A stretch of DNA of 64,000 nt, from the NCBI GenBank assembly GCA_019694875.1, contig JAIBBC010000001.1, forward strand, positions 1,309,501-1,373,500. The letters are read 5' to 3'. A program made the translations under genes and the position numbers. This DNA is from Cyclobacteriaceae bacterium. Its GTDB lineage: Bacteria; Bacteroidota; Bacteroidia; Cytophagales; Cyclobacteriaceae. The notes below the pieces were generated by a model, which saw only the letters and a program-made list of their open reading frames with translations, was not told where the DNA came from and did not search any database. Shown here piece by piece: positions 25,493 to 34,156 of the stretch; position 1 is the first letter of the stretch, and each line of letters opens with the position of its first letter.

Positions 25493-27309
25493 GAGTTTCG
25501 TGCGCGGGATTTTTTGAGAGTTATTTTCGCGATCGACAGTTTCAATTCGTTTGCAAAGGAAATTTCCTGCAGCGAATAGTAAATGAAACTCATGCTTGCG
25601 CAGACCAGCGGTAAGATCAGGTTAAACATAAGAAGCTTAAAGAATATTTCAATCAGGTAGGTGATTTTCTCAATAATACCTTTTTCACCGCTGAGGTTCC
25701 ATGCAACAGCCTCTGTATAAAGGTACATGAGAGGTGAAACGGCCAGAAATAAGAAAACCATGGCGGTAAAGAGAAGTACAACCTGTAACCCGAATACCTG
25801 CCCGAAACCCTGGCCGAGAGCAGTCCATGTCGCCTGAAATGCATCTCGTTTAACAACTCCGAAGGCGATAAAAAATATCAACCCGAAGGAAAGAGCAAGA
25901 AGTGTGTATCCAAAACCACCCCACCAAAAAGGCATTGCAAAGAGTAGTGCGATGATAACAAGGTTCTTTATGAAGGCCTGTATCCTTACGCCAGCCGTGA
26001 TTTCTTTCACACCACTATCTTTCATAATCAGCAGCGATGTTACGGTAGCCAGCCCAGCAGTAGTAAAGCCTGCCACAATTAGTTTAGGCAGTGTGTCAAG
26101 TTTGATTCCAAAAAACATTTCACCTAACCAATATCCCATCGGATCGGTATAGGAGAGGAGGAGTTCTTGTTCGTAGGTAAAGTAGTACACTACAGTTCCG
26201 ATGATACTGAATAAAAGTGTCCAACGAAAAATTAACCCGAAGTTACGCTTGTAAAAATTAAAGCTGTCACCCAGTATCTCCGCCTGATTTTTAATTTTTG
26301 CGTAGTTAATGTGATAGGGCTTGTTGGCCTGCAGTTTGGTTTCGTGCAGCGGTTCCGGGAAACCTTTTTTCATCCGCCACCAGGGGTACACAATAAAATA
26401 TCCAACAATAAATAAAGCCGATAAAATGATCAGCGTAAGCTTGATAAATGCAGGAACCTCGGTGTACCGCGTTAGGAAACTTTCAATAATGCCGGCAATA
26501 ACAAGAATTGGCGCAATACCAAACACGAGCTTCAGCGAACGGACAGCGGATAATTGAAAGGCTTGCAGCCGCGTGTATGTACCGGGGAACAGTAATCCGC
26601 TGCCGAGCGTTAATCCGGCACCCCCAGCAATTACGATAGAAGATATTTCAAGCGTTCCATGCAGCCAAACCGTCATGGCAGATGTAGCCAGTAAATCCTG
26701 CTGAGCGAAGTAATACTGGAAGGTGCCGATCATGATTCCGTTGTAAATCATAATTAACAGCGTGCCAATCGATAAAAAAATTCCCAATACGTAAGTTCTG
26801 AACGCCACTCCAATGTTATTGGTAATAATACTCCAAGCCATTTCAAGCTGATTTTGATCTTTGTAGACGGCCATCGGGTCTCCCTTTTTGATATTCTCCT
26901 TGGTCATTTCCATGTATTGGTCGCCCATGATATAGGCTGGAAAATTTTCATCCCTGGCGGTAGAGAGTACCCCAATTGCCGCGGCCAGCAGGAACACAGC
27001 GAGTGATATCAAAAGCTCTTTCCGACAGTAGATCACAATCTGCGGAAGCTCACTAATCCAGAAATTCTTGAAATGATTTTTATTGTCTCTTCGTTTGTTC
27101 GACAGAACCGAAAAGAAGTTCCGCGCAATGTTGTTCAGGTAAACCCGTACCGAGCGGTTCTTATAGTAGGTTTGAGAATAACTTAAATCGTCAACAACCT
27201 GCGTAAAAAGTGTACTCAGCTTTTCAGGATCTTTATTTTCGCCCTCCAATAATTGTTCTGATTGGAGCCACTTTTCCTTATTTTGCCTGACAAACCGGGT
27301 TTCTTTCAT
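25489..27309 (-). CDS. SpoIIM-like (DUF95) multi-pass membrane protein with extra C-terminal half
   Basis: A 606-residue protein, first in the MoxR operon. The N-terminal half (to about residue 310) is the stage II sporulation protein M/DUF95 domain: MKETRFVRQNKEKWLQSEQLL, then AFRTYVLGIFLSIGTLLIMIYNGIMIGTF and HGTLEISSIVIAGGAGLTLG with its conserved His-Glu. The C-terminal half (about 345-600) adds several more helices of a type I do not recognise; single-domain SpoIIM proteins are about half this length. It is probably the membrane centre of the MoxR system and has no link to sporulation in this phylum. The promoter must lie in the 31-nt gap shared with the divergent RDD gene. Confidence 0.85.
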   Translation of the reverse strand: MKETRFVRQNKEKWLQSEQLLEGENKDPEKLSTLFTQVVDDLSYSQTYYKNRSVRVYLNNIARNFFSVLSNKRRDNKNHFKNFWISELPQIVIYCRKELLISLAVFLLAAAIGVLSTARDENFPAYIMGDQYMEMTKENIKKGDPMAVYKDQNQLEMAWSIITNNIGVAFRTYVLGIFLSIGTLLIMIYNGIMIGTFQYYFAQQDLLATSAMTVWLHGTLEISSIVIAGGAGLTLGSGLLFPGTYTRLQAFQLSAVRSLKLVFGIAPILVIAGIIESFLTRYTEVPAFIKLTLIILSALFIVGYFIVYPWWRMKKGFPEPLHETKLQANKPYHINYAKIKNQAEILGDSFNFYKRNFGLIFRWTLLFSIIGTVVYYFTYEQELLLSYTDPMGYWLGEMFFGIKLDTLPKLIVAGFTTAGLATVTSLLIMKDSGVKEITAGVRIQAFIKNLVIIALLFAMPFWWGGFGYTLLALSFGLIFFIAFGVVKRDAFQATWTALGQGFGQVFGLQVVLLFTAMVFLFLAVSPLMYLYTEAVAWNLSGEKGIIEKITYLIEIFFKLLMFNLILPLVCASMSFIYYSLQEISFANELKLSIAKITLKKSRARNS

Positions 27310-27340
27310 ACAAAGTGAAAGTATTTCTTTTTACACCGAA

Positions 27341-28072
27341 ATGAAAAGCATTGAAATAAAAACCGCACAAAATGTTCGGCTTGAGTACGAGTTGGCCAGC
27401 TTGCGCGAACGGATACTCGCCTTTTTGCTGGATTTACTCGCCATGGGATTGGCTACCCTTGTGCTTTCGTTGATTTTTAATGGTATTCTGGGTGTTACCG
27501 GCACGCTTGAAATTGTAACATCAATCATTACCGGATCGGTGATATTATTTTATTCGCTGGCGTTGGAATACTTCAATAACGGACAAAGTGTGGGTAAAAA
27601 ACTCATGAAAATTCAGGTGATAAAAATCACGGGTGACAAGGCTACGTTCTACGATTATTTTGGCCGGTGGATTTTCCGTATGCTGGATATCTATTTTTCG
27701 TTCGGAGCAATTGCTTCTATATTGATTGCCTCTTCATCACGCGCACAGCGTATCGGTGATATTGTATCGAACACTTCGGTTATCAAGCTGGAATCTTCCG
27801 TATACCTTTCGCTCAACGATATCCTGAAAATTCAGTCACGCGAAACGTATCAACCGGTGTATGCGCAAGCCAAACACCTTGCCGAAGATGATGTTATCCT
27901 GATCAAGAGCACAATTGATCGTTTTAAAAAGTATAATAACCATGCGCACGCTGAAGCTGTGGACCAGTTGACCGATCGTATCAAATCTGTTCTTGAGATT
28001 CGCGACTCAATACCTGATAATGTCAAATTCCTTCAGACGGTAATTAACGATTATATCGTGCTTACTCGATAG
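27341..28072 (+). CDS. RDD family membrane protein (larger, MoxR-cluster type)
   Basis: Encodes 243 residues. RDD pattern: LASLRERILAFLLDLLAMG, then YFNNGQSVGKKLMKIQVI and AQRIGDIVSNTSVIKL, followed by an unusual soluble helical tail of about 100 residues (YQPVYAQAKHLAEDD ... YIVLTR). Divergent from and 31 nt from the SpoIIM gene; RDD genes are regular members of MoxR/SpoIIM clusters. Its 3' end overlaps the gldH 3' end by 11 nt in convergent orientation. Confidence 0.87.
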   Translation: MKSIEIKTAQNVRLEYELASLRERILAFLLDLLAMGLATLVLSLIFNGILGVTGTLEIVTSIITGSVILFYSLALEYFNNGQSVGKKLMKIQVIKITGDKATFYDYFGRWIFRMLDIYFSFGAIASILIASSSRAQRIGDIVSNTSVIKLESSVYLSLNDILKIQSRETYQPVYAQAKHLAEDDVILIKSTIDRFKKYNNHAHAEAVDQLTDRIKSVLEIRDSIPDNVKFLQTVINDYIVLTR

Positions 28073-28535
28073 AAGCAGTCTCCAGCCGGAAACCTACTGC
28101 GTGAATGCCGGCAAGCGTATCCGTTCGCATAAACTGCTCGAATTTCATGCTGTATTTGCCGGGTTTGTTAAACTTGAATTTTTTAAGAACAGGCACCTGT
28201 TGATCGTACACATCGCCCAGACCGCTGCTGCCAAAGGGCTTTCCTGTTTTTTCTTCAAACAAAAATGCGCTGATCAGATTTTTTGAAACAGAGGTGCCGG
28301 TTGAATCCTGCAGGGAATAGTTTATAAAAATTCGTGAGTATGGATACTTGACCGAGTTACGGATGTTGCAATACAAATTGTATGTCTTCACCGTGTCGGT
28401 AATATCAAAGTCGAACACCGGCTGATCGGAGACAATCCAGGCGCGCTCTTCAAAATCATGATTCTTTTCATATAACCGGCTGCGATCACAGCCTGATAGG
28501 AATACGATCAGCAAAAGAAAAAAGAGTATTCTCAT
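28062..28535 (-). CDS. gldH: Gliding motility lipoprotein GldH
   Basis: A 157-residue lipoprotein (lipobox LSGC, Cys16) with the GldH pattern RSRLYEKNHDFEERAWIVSDQPVFDFDI and KKFKFNKPGKYSMKFEQFMR. GldH is needed for surface gliding and type IX secretion in Flavobacterium johnsoniae; many non-motile Bacteroidota also keep it. The gene overlaps ricT by 4 nt, an arrangement conserved in the phylum. Confidence 0.9.
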   Translation of the reverse strand: MRILFFLLLIVFLSGCDRSRLYEKNHDFEERAWIVSDQPVFDFDITDTVKTYNLYCNIRNSVKYPYSRIFINYSLQDSTGTSVSKNLISAFLFEEKTGKPFGSSGLGDVYDQQVPVLKKFKFNKPGKYSMKFEQFMRTDTLAGIHAVGFRLETASIE

Positions 28536-29959
28536 GAATCGGTACGGGGTTGTCCGCCCTCAGGATTTTGGTTGCGGTTTGGGTTATTCGGATTGTTTTG
28601 ATTCCGGTTTTTGTTCGGATTTTGGTTTCGCTGCTGATTCTGATTGCCCTGCTTGTTCCGGTTCGGGTTCTGTTGGTTCTGATTGCGATTCGGGTTCTGC
28701 TGATTTTGGTTCCGGTTCTGATTTTGTCCTTGTCCCTGACCGCGATTTTGATTTTGCCCCTGGCCCTGCGGACGATTGGTATTTGGATTTTGACCCTGAG
28801 TGCGGTTCGGGTTTTGATTTTGAGCCTGACCTTGCTGACCCTGATTATCGCGGTTTCCTTTCTTCTTCTTTTTCTTCTTTTTCGACTTATCGCGGAATTT
28901 CTGATCCATCCGTTCGAGGTCGCTGTTCAGTTTCTGTACCGGAATCTTTTCCGCCAGTACATCATCCTGAAGCGTGGCGGGTTTCTTTCCTGCGCGGTTC
29001 ATTTCCAGGATATGATTCACCCGGTCAACATTCAACGGATACCACGTATTCTCTTCGTTAAAACCGAACCACATGATTTTGCGGAAAATGTCAGTCTTCT
29101 GCAGCTTGGCTTCACCGGCTTCGGTTAACAGGGGGTTTTCAATTTTTGGAATATCCTGCAGCGCTTCCATGTAGGTTTCCAGCTCGTAGTTCAGGCAGCA
29201 TTTTAATCTGCCACACTGGCCTGAAAGTTTGCTGGGATTGAGCGATAAATTCTGATAGCGCGCTGCGCTGGTAGCAACGTTTTTAAAATCGCTCAGCCAG
29301 GTTGAACAGCATAATTCGCGTCCGCAAACACCGATCCCGCCCAAGCGGCCCGCTTCCTGCCGCAGACTGATCTGCCGCATTTCAACCCTAATTCTAAACT
29401 CTGTTGCCAGACGTTTGATTAACTCACGAAAGTCAACGCGATCATCCGCAGAATAGAAAAATGTTGCTTTGGTATTGTCGGCCTGATATTCAATGTCCGA
29501 TAATTTCATCGGCAATTTTATCTCACGCAGAATTTCGCGTGTGCGATACAGTGTTGGCATTTCGCGCTTCTTCACCTCTTCATATTTCTCGAGGTCTTTT
29601 TGATGCGCGAGACGGTAAATTTTTTTGATTTCAGAATCGTTGGCAATCTTTTTCTTCTGCATTTGCAAACGAACGAGTTCGCCCTGAAGCGATACATGCC
29701 CCAGGTGATGACCATTCGGTACTTCAACTACCACCGCATCGCCTGTGGTGAGGTTAAAGTTTTCAGCATTTCTGAAAAATTCTTTCCGTCCGTTCTTAAA
29801 CCGGACTTCAACAACTTCAAACGAAGAAGAGGAAGGCATTTCCATGTTCGACAGCCAGTCGAATACATTCATTTTATTACAGCCACCTGTTTGACAGGCG
29901 CCATTATTTTTACAGCCGGCAACTTTGCCGCTTTTCGATGTTCCGCACGCGCAACCCAT
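28532..29959 (-). CDS. ricT: PSP1/RicT-like iron-sulfur regulatory protein with Asn/Gln-rich tail
   Basis: A 475-residue cytosolic protein. Residues 1-30 hold five cysteines (C3, C5, C16, C22, C27), an extension not found in Bacillus YaaT as far as I recall. The PSP1 core (about 45-290) carries GVCGRELCCSTWL and CGRLKCCLNYE, the Cys clusters of RicT, which with RicA/RicF affects RNase Y and phosphorelay in Bacillus; a role here is unproven. Residues 360-367 are eight lysines, and 368-475 are almost only Asn, Gln, Arg, Gly and Pro. The tail probably binds RNA or phase-separates (inference). Operon with gldH. Confidence 0.88.
   Translation of the reverse strand: MGCACGTSKSGKVAGCKNNGACQTGGCNKMNVFDWLSNMEMPSSSSFEVVEVRFKNGRKEFFRNAENFNLTTGDAVVVEVPNGHHLGHVSLQGELVRLQMQKKKIANDSEIKKIYRLAHQKDLEKYEEVKKREMPTLYRTREILREIKLPMKLSDIEYQADNTKATFFYSADDRVDFRELIKRLATEFRIRVEMRQISLRQEAGRLGGIGVCGRELCCSTWLSDFKNVATSAARYQNLSLNPSKLSGQCGRLKCCLNYELETYMEALQDIPKIENPLLTEAGEAKLQKTDIFRKIMWFGFNEENTWYPLNVDRVNHILEMNRAGKKPATLQDDVLAEKIPVQKLNSDLERMDQKFRDKSKKKKKKKKGNRDNQGQQGQAQNQNPNRTQGQNPNTNRPQGQGQNQNRGQGQGQNQNRNQNQQNPNRNQNQQNPNRNKQGNQNQQRNQNPNKNRNQNNPNNPNRNQNPEGGQPRTDS
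28535..28858 (-). repeat. Low-complexity repeat coding for the N/Q/R/G/P tail of RicT
   Basis: About 108 codons dominated by Asn and Gln with short recurring units such as NQNQQNPNR (twice in tandem), GQNQNR and NRNQN. The reverse strand stays open here in several frames only because of this bias. Such tracts slip easily, so length variation between strains is likely. Confidence 0.85.
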
Positions 29960-29960
29960 G

Positions 29961-30329
29961 TTAATAAATCACAATAAGATCTAAATCTTTAAATTGTTCA
30001 AAACCCTTATCGAAGGTTAGGAGGGGAATGTCAAGGTGCATTGCACTAGCAGCAATGATGGCGTCCGGAAGTTTTACTTTGTGTTTCTGTCGCAGTTGGA
30101 TGGAGAGTTCTTTAACGGGATTCGTGATACCGATTATTGAACAATCACTCAACATATTTTTGAAGTAGTTCTTTTGAGGTGAGGTTATTTTGTGCCACCC
30201 CAGCAGTTCTATTTCGGATATAATGGAAACAAAAAGATTATTACTTTCCAGATATTGATCTACTCCACTTTTTCCTTCGGCCAGGTTAATTAAAACATTG
30301 GTATCTACAAAAAGGTCAATTCCATTCAT
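29961..30329 (-). CDS. PIN-domain (VapC-like) toxin
   Basis: Encodes 122 residues: the PIN acidic residues are seen in LFVDTNVLINL, a mid Glu in SIISEIELLGW, KLPDAIIAASA and LTFDKGFEQF. Enzymes of this fold are Mg-dependent RNases, usually toxins that cut tRNA or rRNA. I start at MNGIDLFVD, because the frame upstream (11 codons) is shared with the antitoxin reading frame. The gene lies 1 nt after ricT's start region and is preceded by a 57-codon antitoxin gene that overlaps its start by 14 nt. Confidence 0.85.
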   Translation of the reverse strand: MNGIDLFVDTNVLINLAEGKSGVDQYLESNNLFVSIISEIELLGWHKITSPQKNYFKNMLSDCSIIGITNPVKELSIQLRQKHKVKLPDAIIAASAMHLDIPLLTFDKGFEQFKDLDLIVIY

Positions 30330-30489
30330 TTCGAACCTTTTTTTGATACGCTTCTCCATCAAGCGCCCTCACCAGTTTTCCGAAGTATTTTTTTGCATTA
30401 AAGCCTGTGCTGGCAGGCTTGCCGGAAAGTTTTTTCAGCTCTTGCCGAATTTTAGTAGATGAAGCTTTTTTGGAAATCTTAATTACCAT
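30316..30489 (-). CDS. Small antitoxin of the PIN-toxin pair
   Basis: Encodes 57 residues: starts MVIKISKKASS, contains a basic stretch and GFNAKKYFGKLVRALDGEAY, and ends KVRNEWN. The ending resembles small Bacteroidota antitoxins paired with VapC, of the FDAKKxxGKxxxxxDxxxYQKxxRDEW type; I know no established family name. Its ATG lies inside the last codons of purD (11-nt overlap), and its stop overlaps the toxin start by 14 nt. It is too short for many gene finders. Probably translated by reinitiation after purD. Confidence 0.75.
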   Translation of the reverse strand: MVIKISKKASSTKIRQELKKLSGKPASTGFNAKKYFGKLVRALDGEAYQKKVRNEWN

Positions 30490-31786
30490 GACGACTTGTT
30501 TCTGATTCTAAAGTTAACAAATCCAGCCCAATATCTTTCCTGAAATATAGTCCATCCCACCCAAGGATAGAAGCACCCCGATAGGCTTTTTCACGTGCTG
30601 TGGCAAGATCGGCTCCCATTGCCATCATGGAGATCACGCGACCGCCATCCGTCAACACTGAATTTTGATTCTTTTTGGTTCCGGCATGAAACGCCACGGC
30701 ATCCGACACCTTCTCCAAACCTGAAATGACTTTCCCTTTCTCGTAATCTCCGGGATATCCCCCCGACACCATCGAAAGTGTAACGGCATACTCGGGATGA
30801 GTTTCAATTGAAATATCTCTTAACGCTCCGGTGGCAGCAGCGTACAACAACGATACGATGTCTGTTTTAATTCTGGGAAGTACAACCTGCGTTTCCGGAT
30901 CGCCCATCCGTGCATTGTATTCGATTACGAATGGTTCTCCGTCAACATTCATTAATCCTATGAAGATAAATCCTTTGTAGGCAATGCCTTCTTTTGCGAG
31001 GCCATCGATTGTAGGCTTGATAACCTTTTCTTCAACTTTCTTCAGGAAAACTTTATCGGCAAATACCACCGGAGAAACGGCACCCATGCCGCCCGTGTTC
31101 GGGCCGGTATCGTGATCGCCAATGCGTTTATAGTCTTTCGCTTCGGGGAGAATTACATAATCTTTTCCATCCGTTAACACAAACACGGAAACTTCAATGC
31201 CTTTCAGAAATTCTTCGATTAACACTTTTGCGCTGGCGTCACCAAACTTCTTATCGACCAGCATCTCTTTGATCACTTCTTTTGCTTCGACTTTGTCTTC
31301 GGTGATGATTACTCCCTTACCGGCAGCAAGGCCGTCTGCTTTCAGCACGATGGGAGGCGTGCACAAATCGATGTACGTGAAAGATTCATTAACCGTTTCC
31401 GGGAAAAATGTTTTCGCTTTTGCAGTCGGCACGTTGTTACGCACCATAAACTGCTTCGAGAAATCTTTACTCCCCTCAAGCTGCGCCCCGGTTTTACCCG
31501 GACCAACCATGGCAATATTTTTCAATTTCACATCGCTTTCGAAGTAGTCACGAATACCCTTTACCAGCGGAACTTCCGGCCCAACAACCACAAGCTCGAT
31601 GTTATTATCAAGACAAAACTGGCCCAGCTTGGCGAAATCGTCTACAGCGATCGCTACATTCTCGGCCACGGTACCCGTACCCGCGTTACCGGGGGCTACA
31701 AAAAGCTTATCGCACTGTTTGCTTTGCTTGATTTTCCACGCGAACGCATGCTCACGGCCGCCATTTCCAATGATCAGGATATTCAT
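30479..31786 (-). CDS. purD: Phosphoribosylamine-glycine ligase
   Basis: A 435-residue ATP-grasp enzyme, the second step of purine synthesis. Seen: ILIIGNGGREHAFAWK, FVAPGNAGTG, the ATP-grasp core VLKADGLAAGKGV, VIEEFLKG region and MGAVSP, and EYNARMGDPETQ with its metal-binding Glu and Asn. ATG 31786 is preferred over the one at 31795 because the -7 box at 31793-31800 would lie within the latter. That makes the mRNA start almost at the codon. The downstream end carries the antitoxin start. Confidence 0.95.
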   Translation of the reverse strand: MNILIIGNGGREHAFAWKIKQSKQCDKLFVAPGNAGTGTVAENVAIAVDDFAKLGQFCLDNNIELVVVGPEVPLVKGIRDYFESDVKLKNIAMVGPGKTGAQLEGSKDFSKQFMVRNNVPTAKAKTFFPETVNESFTYIDLCTPPIVLKADGLAAGKGVIITEDKVEAKEVIKEMLVDKKFGDASAKVLIEEFLKGIEVSVFVLTDGKDYVILPEAKDYKRIGDHDTGPNTGGMGAVSPVVFADKVFLKKVEEKVIKPTIDGLAKEGIAYKGFIFIGLMNVDGEPFVIEYNARMGDPETQVVLPRIKTDIVSLLYAAATGALRDISIETHPEYAVTLSMVSGGYPGDYEKGKVISGLEKVSDAVAFHAGTKKNQNSVLTDGGRVISMMAMGADLATAREKAYRGASILGWDGLYFRKDIGLDLLTLESETSRHGN

Positions 31787-31792
31787 AAGACG

Positions 31793-31800
31793 CAAAGATA
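31793..31800 (-). promoter_or_regulatory. -7 box of the purD promoter
   Basis: TATCTTTG on the minus strand, a full TAnnTTTG match, 6 nt before the purD ATG, and directly after the recQ terminator. It implies a very short or absent 5' leader. Confidence 0.6.
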
Positions 31801-31812
31801 AGCGTAAATAAA

Positions 31813-31842
31813 AAAGTCACCCCGAAACTTCAGGGTGACTTT
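31813..31842 (-). terminator. Intrinsic terminator of recQ
   Basis: Read on the minus strand: stem AAAGTCACCC / GGGTGACTTT with a 10-nt loop, then a T run. It lies between the recQ stop and the purD promoter. Confidence 0.9.
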
Positions 31843-31890
31843 CTGATTTTTAAAAACTGTAATTGACCTGGTCTGCGTCTCACCGACCGT

Positions 31891-34083
31891 TTAATGGGCG
31901 TGCTCGCTCATAAACTGTACCCGGATCAGACGGATGTCTTCTTCCGAATAATCCGAAAGACTCTCATCATTTAACGCTGCATCCAGGCTATCCGTATCGG
32001 CATTCATAAAATAATCATGAATGTCGTCCTGCTTGCTCTTATCCAGGATGTCGTCCAGGTAATACGTAAGGTTAAGCTTGGTGCCTGAATAACTGATGTT
32101 TTCTATTTCCGTCAGCAATTCGTTGAAAGTAAGGCCGGCAGTCTGAGCAATCTCTTCAAGATCAATCTTCTTGTCGATTTGCTGGATGATCAGAATTTTG
32201 GTTTTCGATTTATTAACCGAGGTCTTCACCACAATTTCCGAAGCCGTTTCAATGTCGTTGTCGTCAACGTACTTCTTAATCAGCTCCAAAAACTCCTTCC
32301 CAAACTTATTCACTTTACCCATGCCCACACCGTTAACCTGCGCGAGGTCTTCTTTGGTGGTCGGGAATGTAGTAGCCATCTCTTCCAAAGACGGATCCTG
32401 AAAGATTACGTACGGAGGCAAATCTTTCTGCTTGGCAACCTTCTTGCGAAGATCTTTCAGCATCTCGAAAAGCTTGTCGTCATACGCTTTGGTATTGGCC
32501 GGAGCGCGTTCGGTTGATACTTCTTCGTTCTCCACATCCGTGGTGAAGTCGTGATCGCGTGCCATTTCAACTGCATGCGGTTTTTTCAGGAACGCTTCAC
32601 CGCGCGCAGTCATTTTCAGCACGCCAATGTTTTCGATGTCTTTCTCCAGCAACTGGAAGATCAAGGTTTGGCGGATAACAGATTTCCAGAAGTCGGCATC
32701 CTGATCTTTTCCTTTACCATAAATCGGCAGGCTGAAGTGTCCGTAGCTTTTTACGTATTCGTCTTCTAAACCACGTAACACATGCACGAGGTGGCCGAGC
32801 CCGAAGCGTTCATTAGTTTGCTTTACGGCCTGCAACACCATGGCTGCATACTCCATGCCATCGAAGCGTTCGCGCGGATGCACGCAGTTATCGCACATGC
32901 CGCAATTGTCTTCCTTATACTCTTCCCCGAAATAGTGCAGCAATTGTTTTCTGCGACATACCGGTGACTCGGCATAGAATTCCATTTCCTGCAAAAGGAT
33001 GCGGGCGTTCTCGCGTTCCTGTACGGATTTATCTTTGTTGAATTTCTCAAGCTTGTTCAGGTCATTATGACTGTAGAACATGAGGCAATGGCCTTCAAGG
33101 CCATCACGACCGGAGCGACCTGTTTCCTGGTAATAGCCTTCAAGCGATTTAGGAACATCGTAATGAACTACAAACCGAACATCCGGCTTGTCGATACCCA
33201 TTCCGAATGCAATGGTGGCTACTATAATGTCAACTTCTTCGTTGAGAAAGTTGTCCTGATTTCGTTCGCGCACTTCCGGATCAAGGCCCGCATGATACGG
33301 TGCGGCTTTAAAACCATTCACCTGTAACAGTTGTGCGATCTCCTCCACTTTCTTCCGGCTCAGGCAGTATATAATTCCTGACTTGCCTTTATGCTGACGC
33401 AGGAAGTGAATGAGTTGCTTTTTTGTTTCTTTCTTTGGCCGAACCTCGTAGTATAAATTCTTACGGTTGAACGATGACATGAACACGTCAGCGTCTTCCA
33501 TTTGTAAATTCTTTTGAATATCAAGCTGCACTTTCGGAGTTGCGGTAGCTGTCAAGGCTACGATGGGCAGGTTTCCGAACTGCTGAATAATTGATTTTAT
33601 TCTTCGGTATTCCGGACGGAAATCGTGTCCCCACTCAGAAATACAGTGGGCTTCATCAATCGCTACAAACGATACGTTTACTTTTTTTAAGAACTCGATG
33701 TTTTCTTCTTTGTTCATCGATTCAGGTGCTACATACAACAACTTCACGATGCTGTTCATGCAGTCCTTCTTTAACCGGGTAATTTCTCCTTTTGAAAGCG
33801 TTGAATTTAAAAAGCGTGCGTTAACTCCGTATGCGTTTAACTGATCCACCTGATTTTTCATCAGCGCGATCAAGGGCGAAATAACAATTGCCAGGCCGTC
33901 ATTCATCAATGCGGGAAGCTGGTAGCAAAGTGACTTACCCGCCCCGGTAGGCATAATCACAAACGTGTTTTTGCCATCCAGCACGTTGCGAATTACCGTT
34001 TCTTGGTTTCCGCGAAACTGGCTGTAGCCAAAAACTTCTTTCAGCTTTACTTTTAACGCATCTTTCTCTTCAACCAACATCAT
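31891..34083 (-). CDS. recQ: ATP-dependent DNA helicase RecQ
   Basis: A 730-residue superfamily 2 helicase. Motifs in order: VIMPTGAGKSLCYQLP (Walker A), VAIDEAHCISEWGHDFRPEY (DEAH), TATATP, YYQETGRSGRDG (motif VI), then the zinc-binding cysteines CRRKQLLHYFGEEY/CGMCDNC, the RQC winged helix, and an HRDC-type region near 530-600 (LPPYVIFQDPSLEEMATTFPTT). A further acidic C-terminal segment ends at SEHAH. Unwinds DNA 3' to 5' in repair and fork restart. Divergent from the isomerase gene across 73 nt. Confidence 0.96.
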   Translation of the reverse strand: MMLVEEKDALKVKLKEVFGYSQFRGNQETVIRNVLDGKNTFVIMPTGAGKSLCYQLPALMNDGLAIVISPLIALMKNQVDQLNAYGVNARFLNSTLSKGEITRLKKDCMNSIVKLLYVAPESMNKEENIEFLKKVNVSFVAIDEAHCISEWGHDFRPEYRRIKSIIQQFGNLPIVALTATATPKVQLDIQKNLQMEDADVFMSSFNRKNLYYEVRPKKETKKQLIHFLRQHKGKSGIIYCLSRKKVEEIAQLLQVNGFKAAPYHAGLDPEVRERNQDNFLNEEVDIIVATIAFGMGIDKPDVRFVVHYDVPKSLEGYYQETGRSGRDGLEGHCLMFYSHNDLNKLEKFNKDKSVQERENARILLQEMEFYAESPVCRRKQLLHYFGEEYKEDNCGMCDNCVHPRERFDGMEYAAMVLQAVKQTNERFGLGHLVHVLRGLEDEYVKSYGHFSLPIYGKGKDQDADFWKSVIRQTLIFQLLEKDIENIGVLKMTARGEAFLKKPHAVEMARDHDFTTDVENEEVSTERAPANTKAYDDKLFEMLKDLRKKVAKQKDLPPYVIFQDPSLEEMATTFPTTKEDLAQVNGVGMGKVNKFGKEFLELIKKYVDDNDIETASEIVVKTSVNKSKTKILIIQQIDKKIDLEEIAQTAGLTFNELLTEIENISYSGTKLNLTYYLDDILDKSKQDDIHDYFMNADTDSLDAALNDESLSDYSEEDIRLIRVQFMSEHAH

Positions 34084-34117
34084 ATTGCTTTCCTAACAGT
34101 AGTAAGTGTCAAATCTT

Positions 34118-34125
34118 TATCTTTG
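34118..34125 (+). promoter_or_regulatory. -7 box of the arabinose-5-phosphate isomerase promoter
   Basis: TATCTTTG, a full TAnnTTTG match, 31 nt before the TTG start at 34157. Confidence 0.55.
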
Positions 34126-34156
34126 CAGAGTAGAATAGTCTAATTCTCTAAGAACA

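Noticed and set aside
28534-29128. Two long plus-strand open frames opposite ricT
   Set aside because: They mirror the Asn/Gln codon bias of the ricT tail and lack start signals or recognisable domains.
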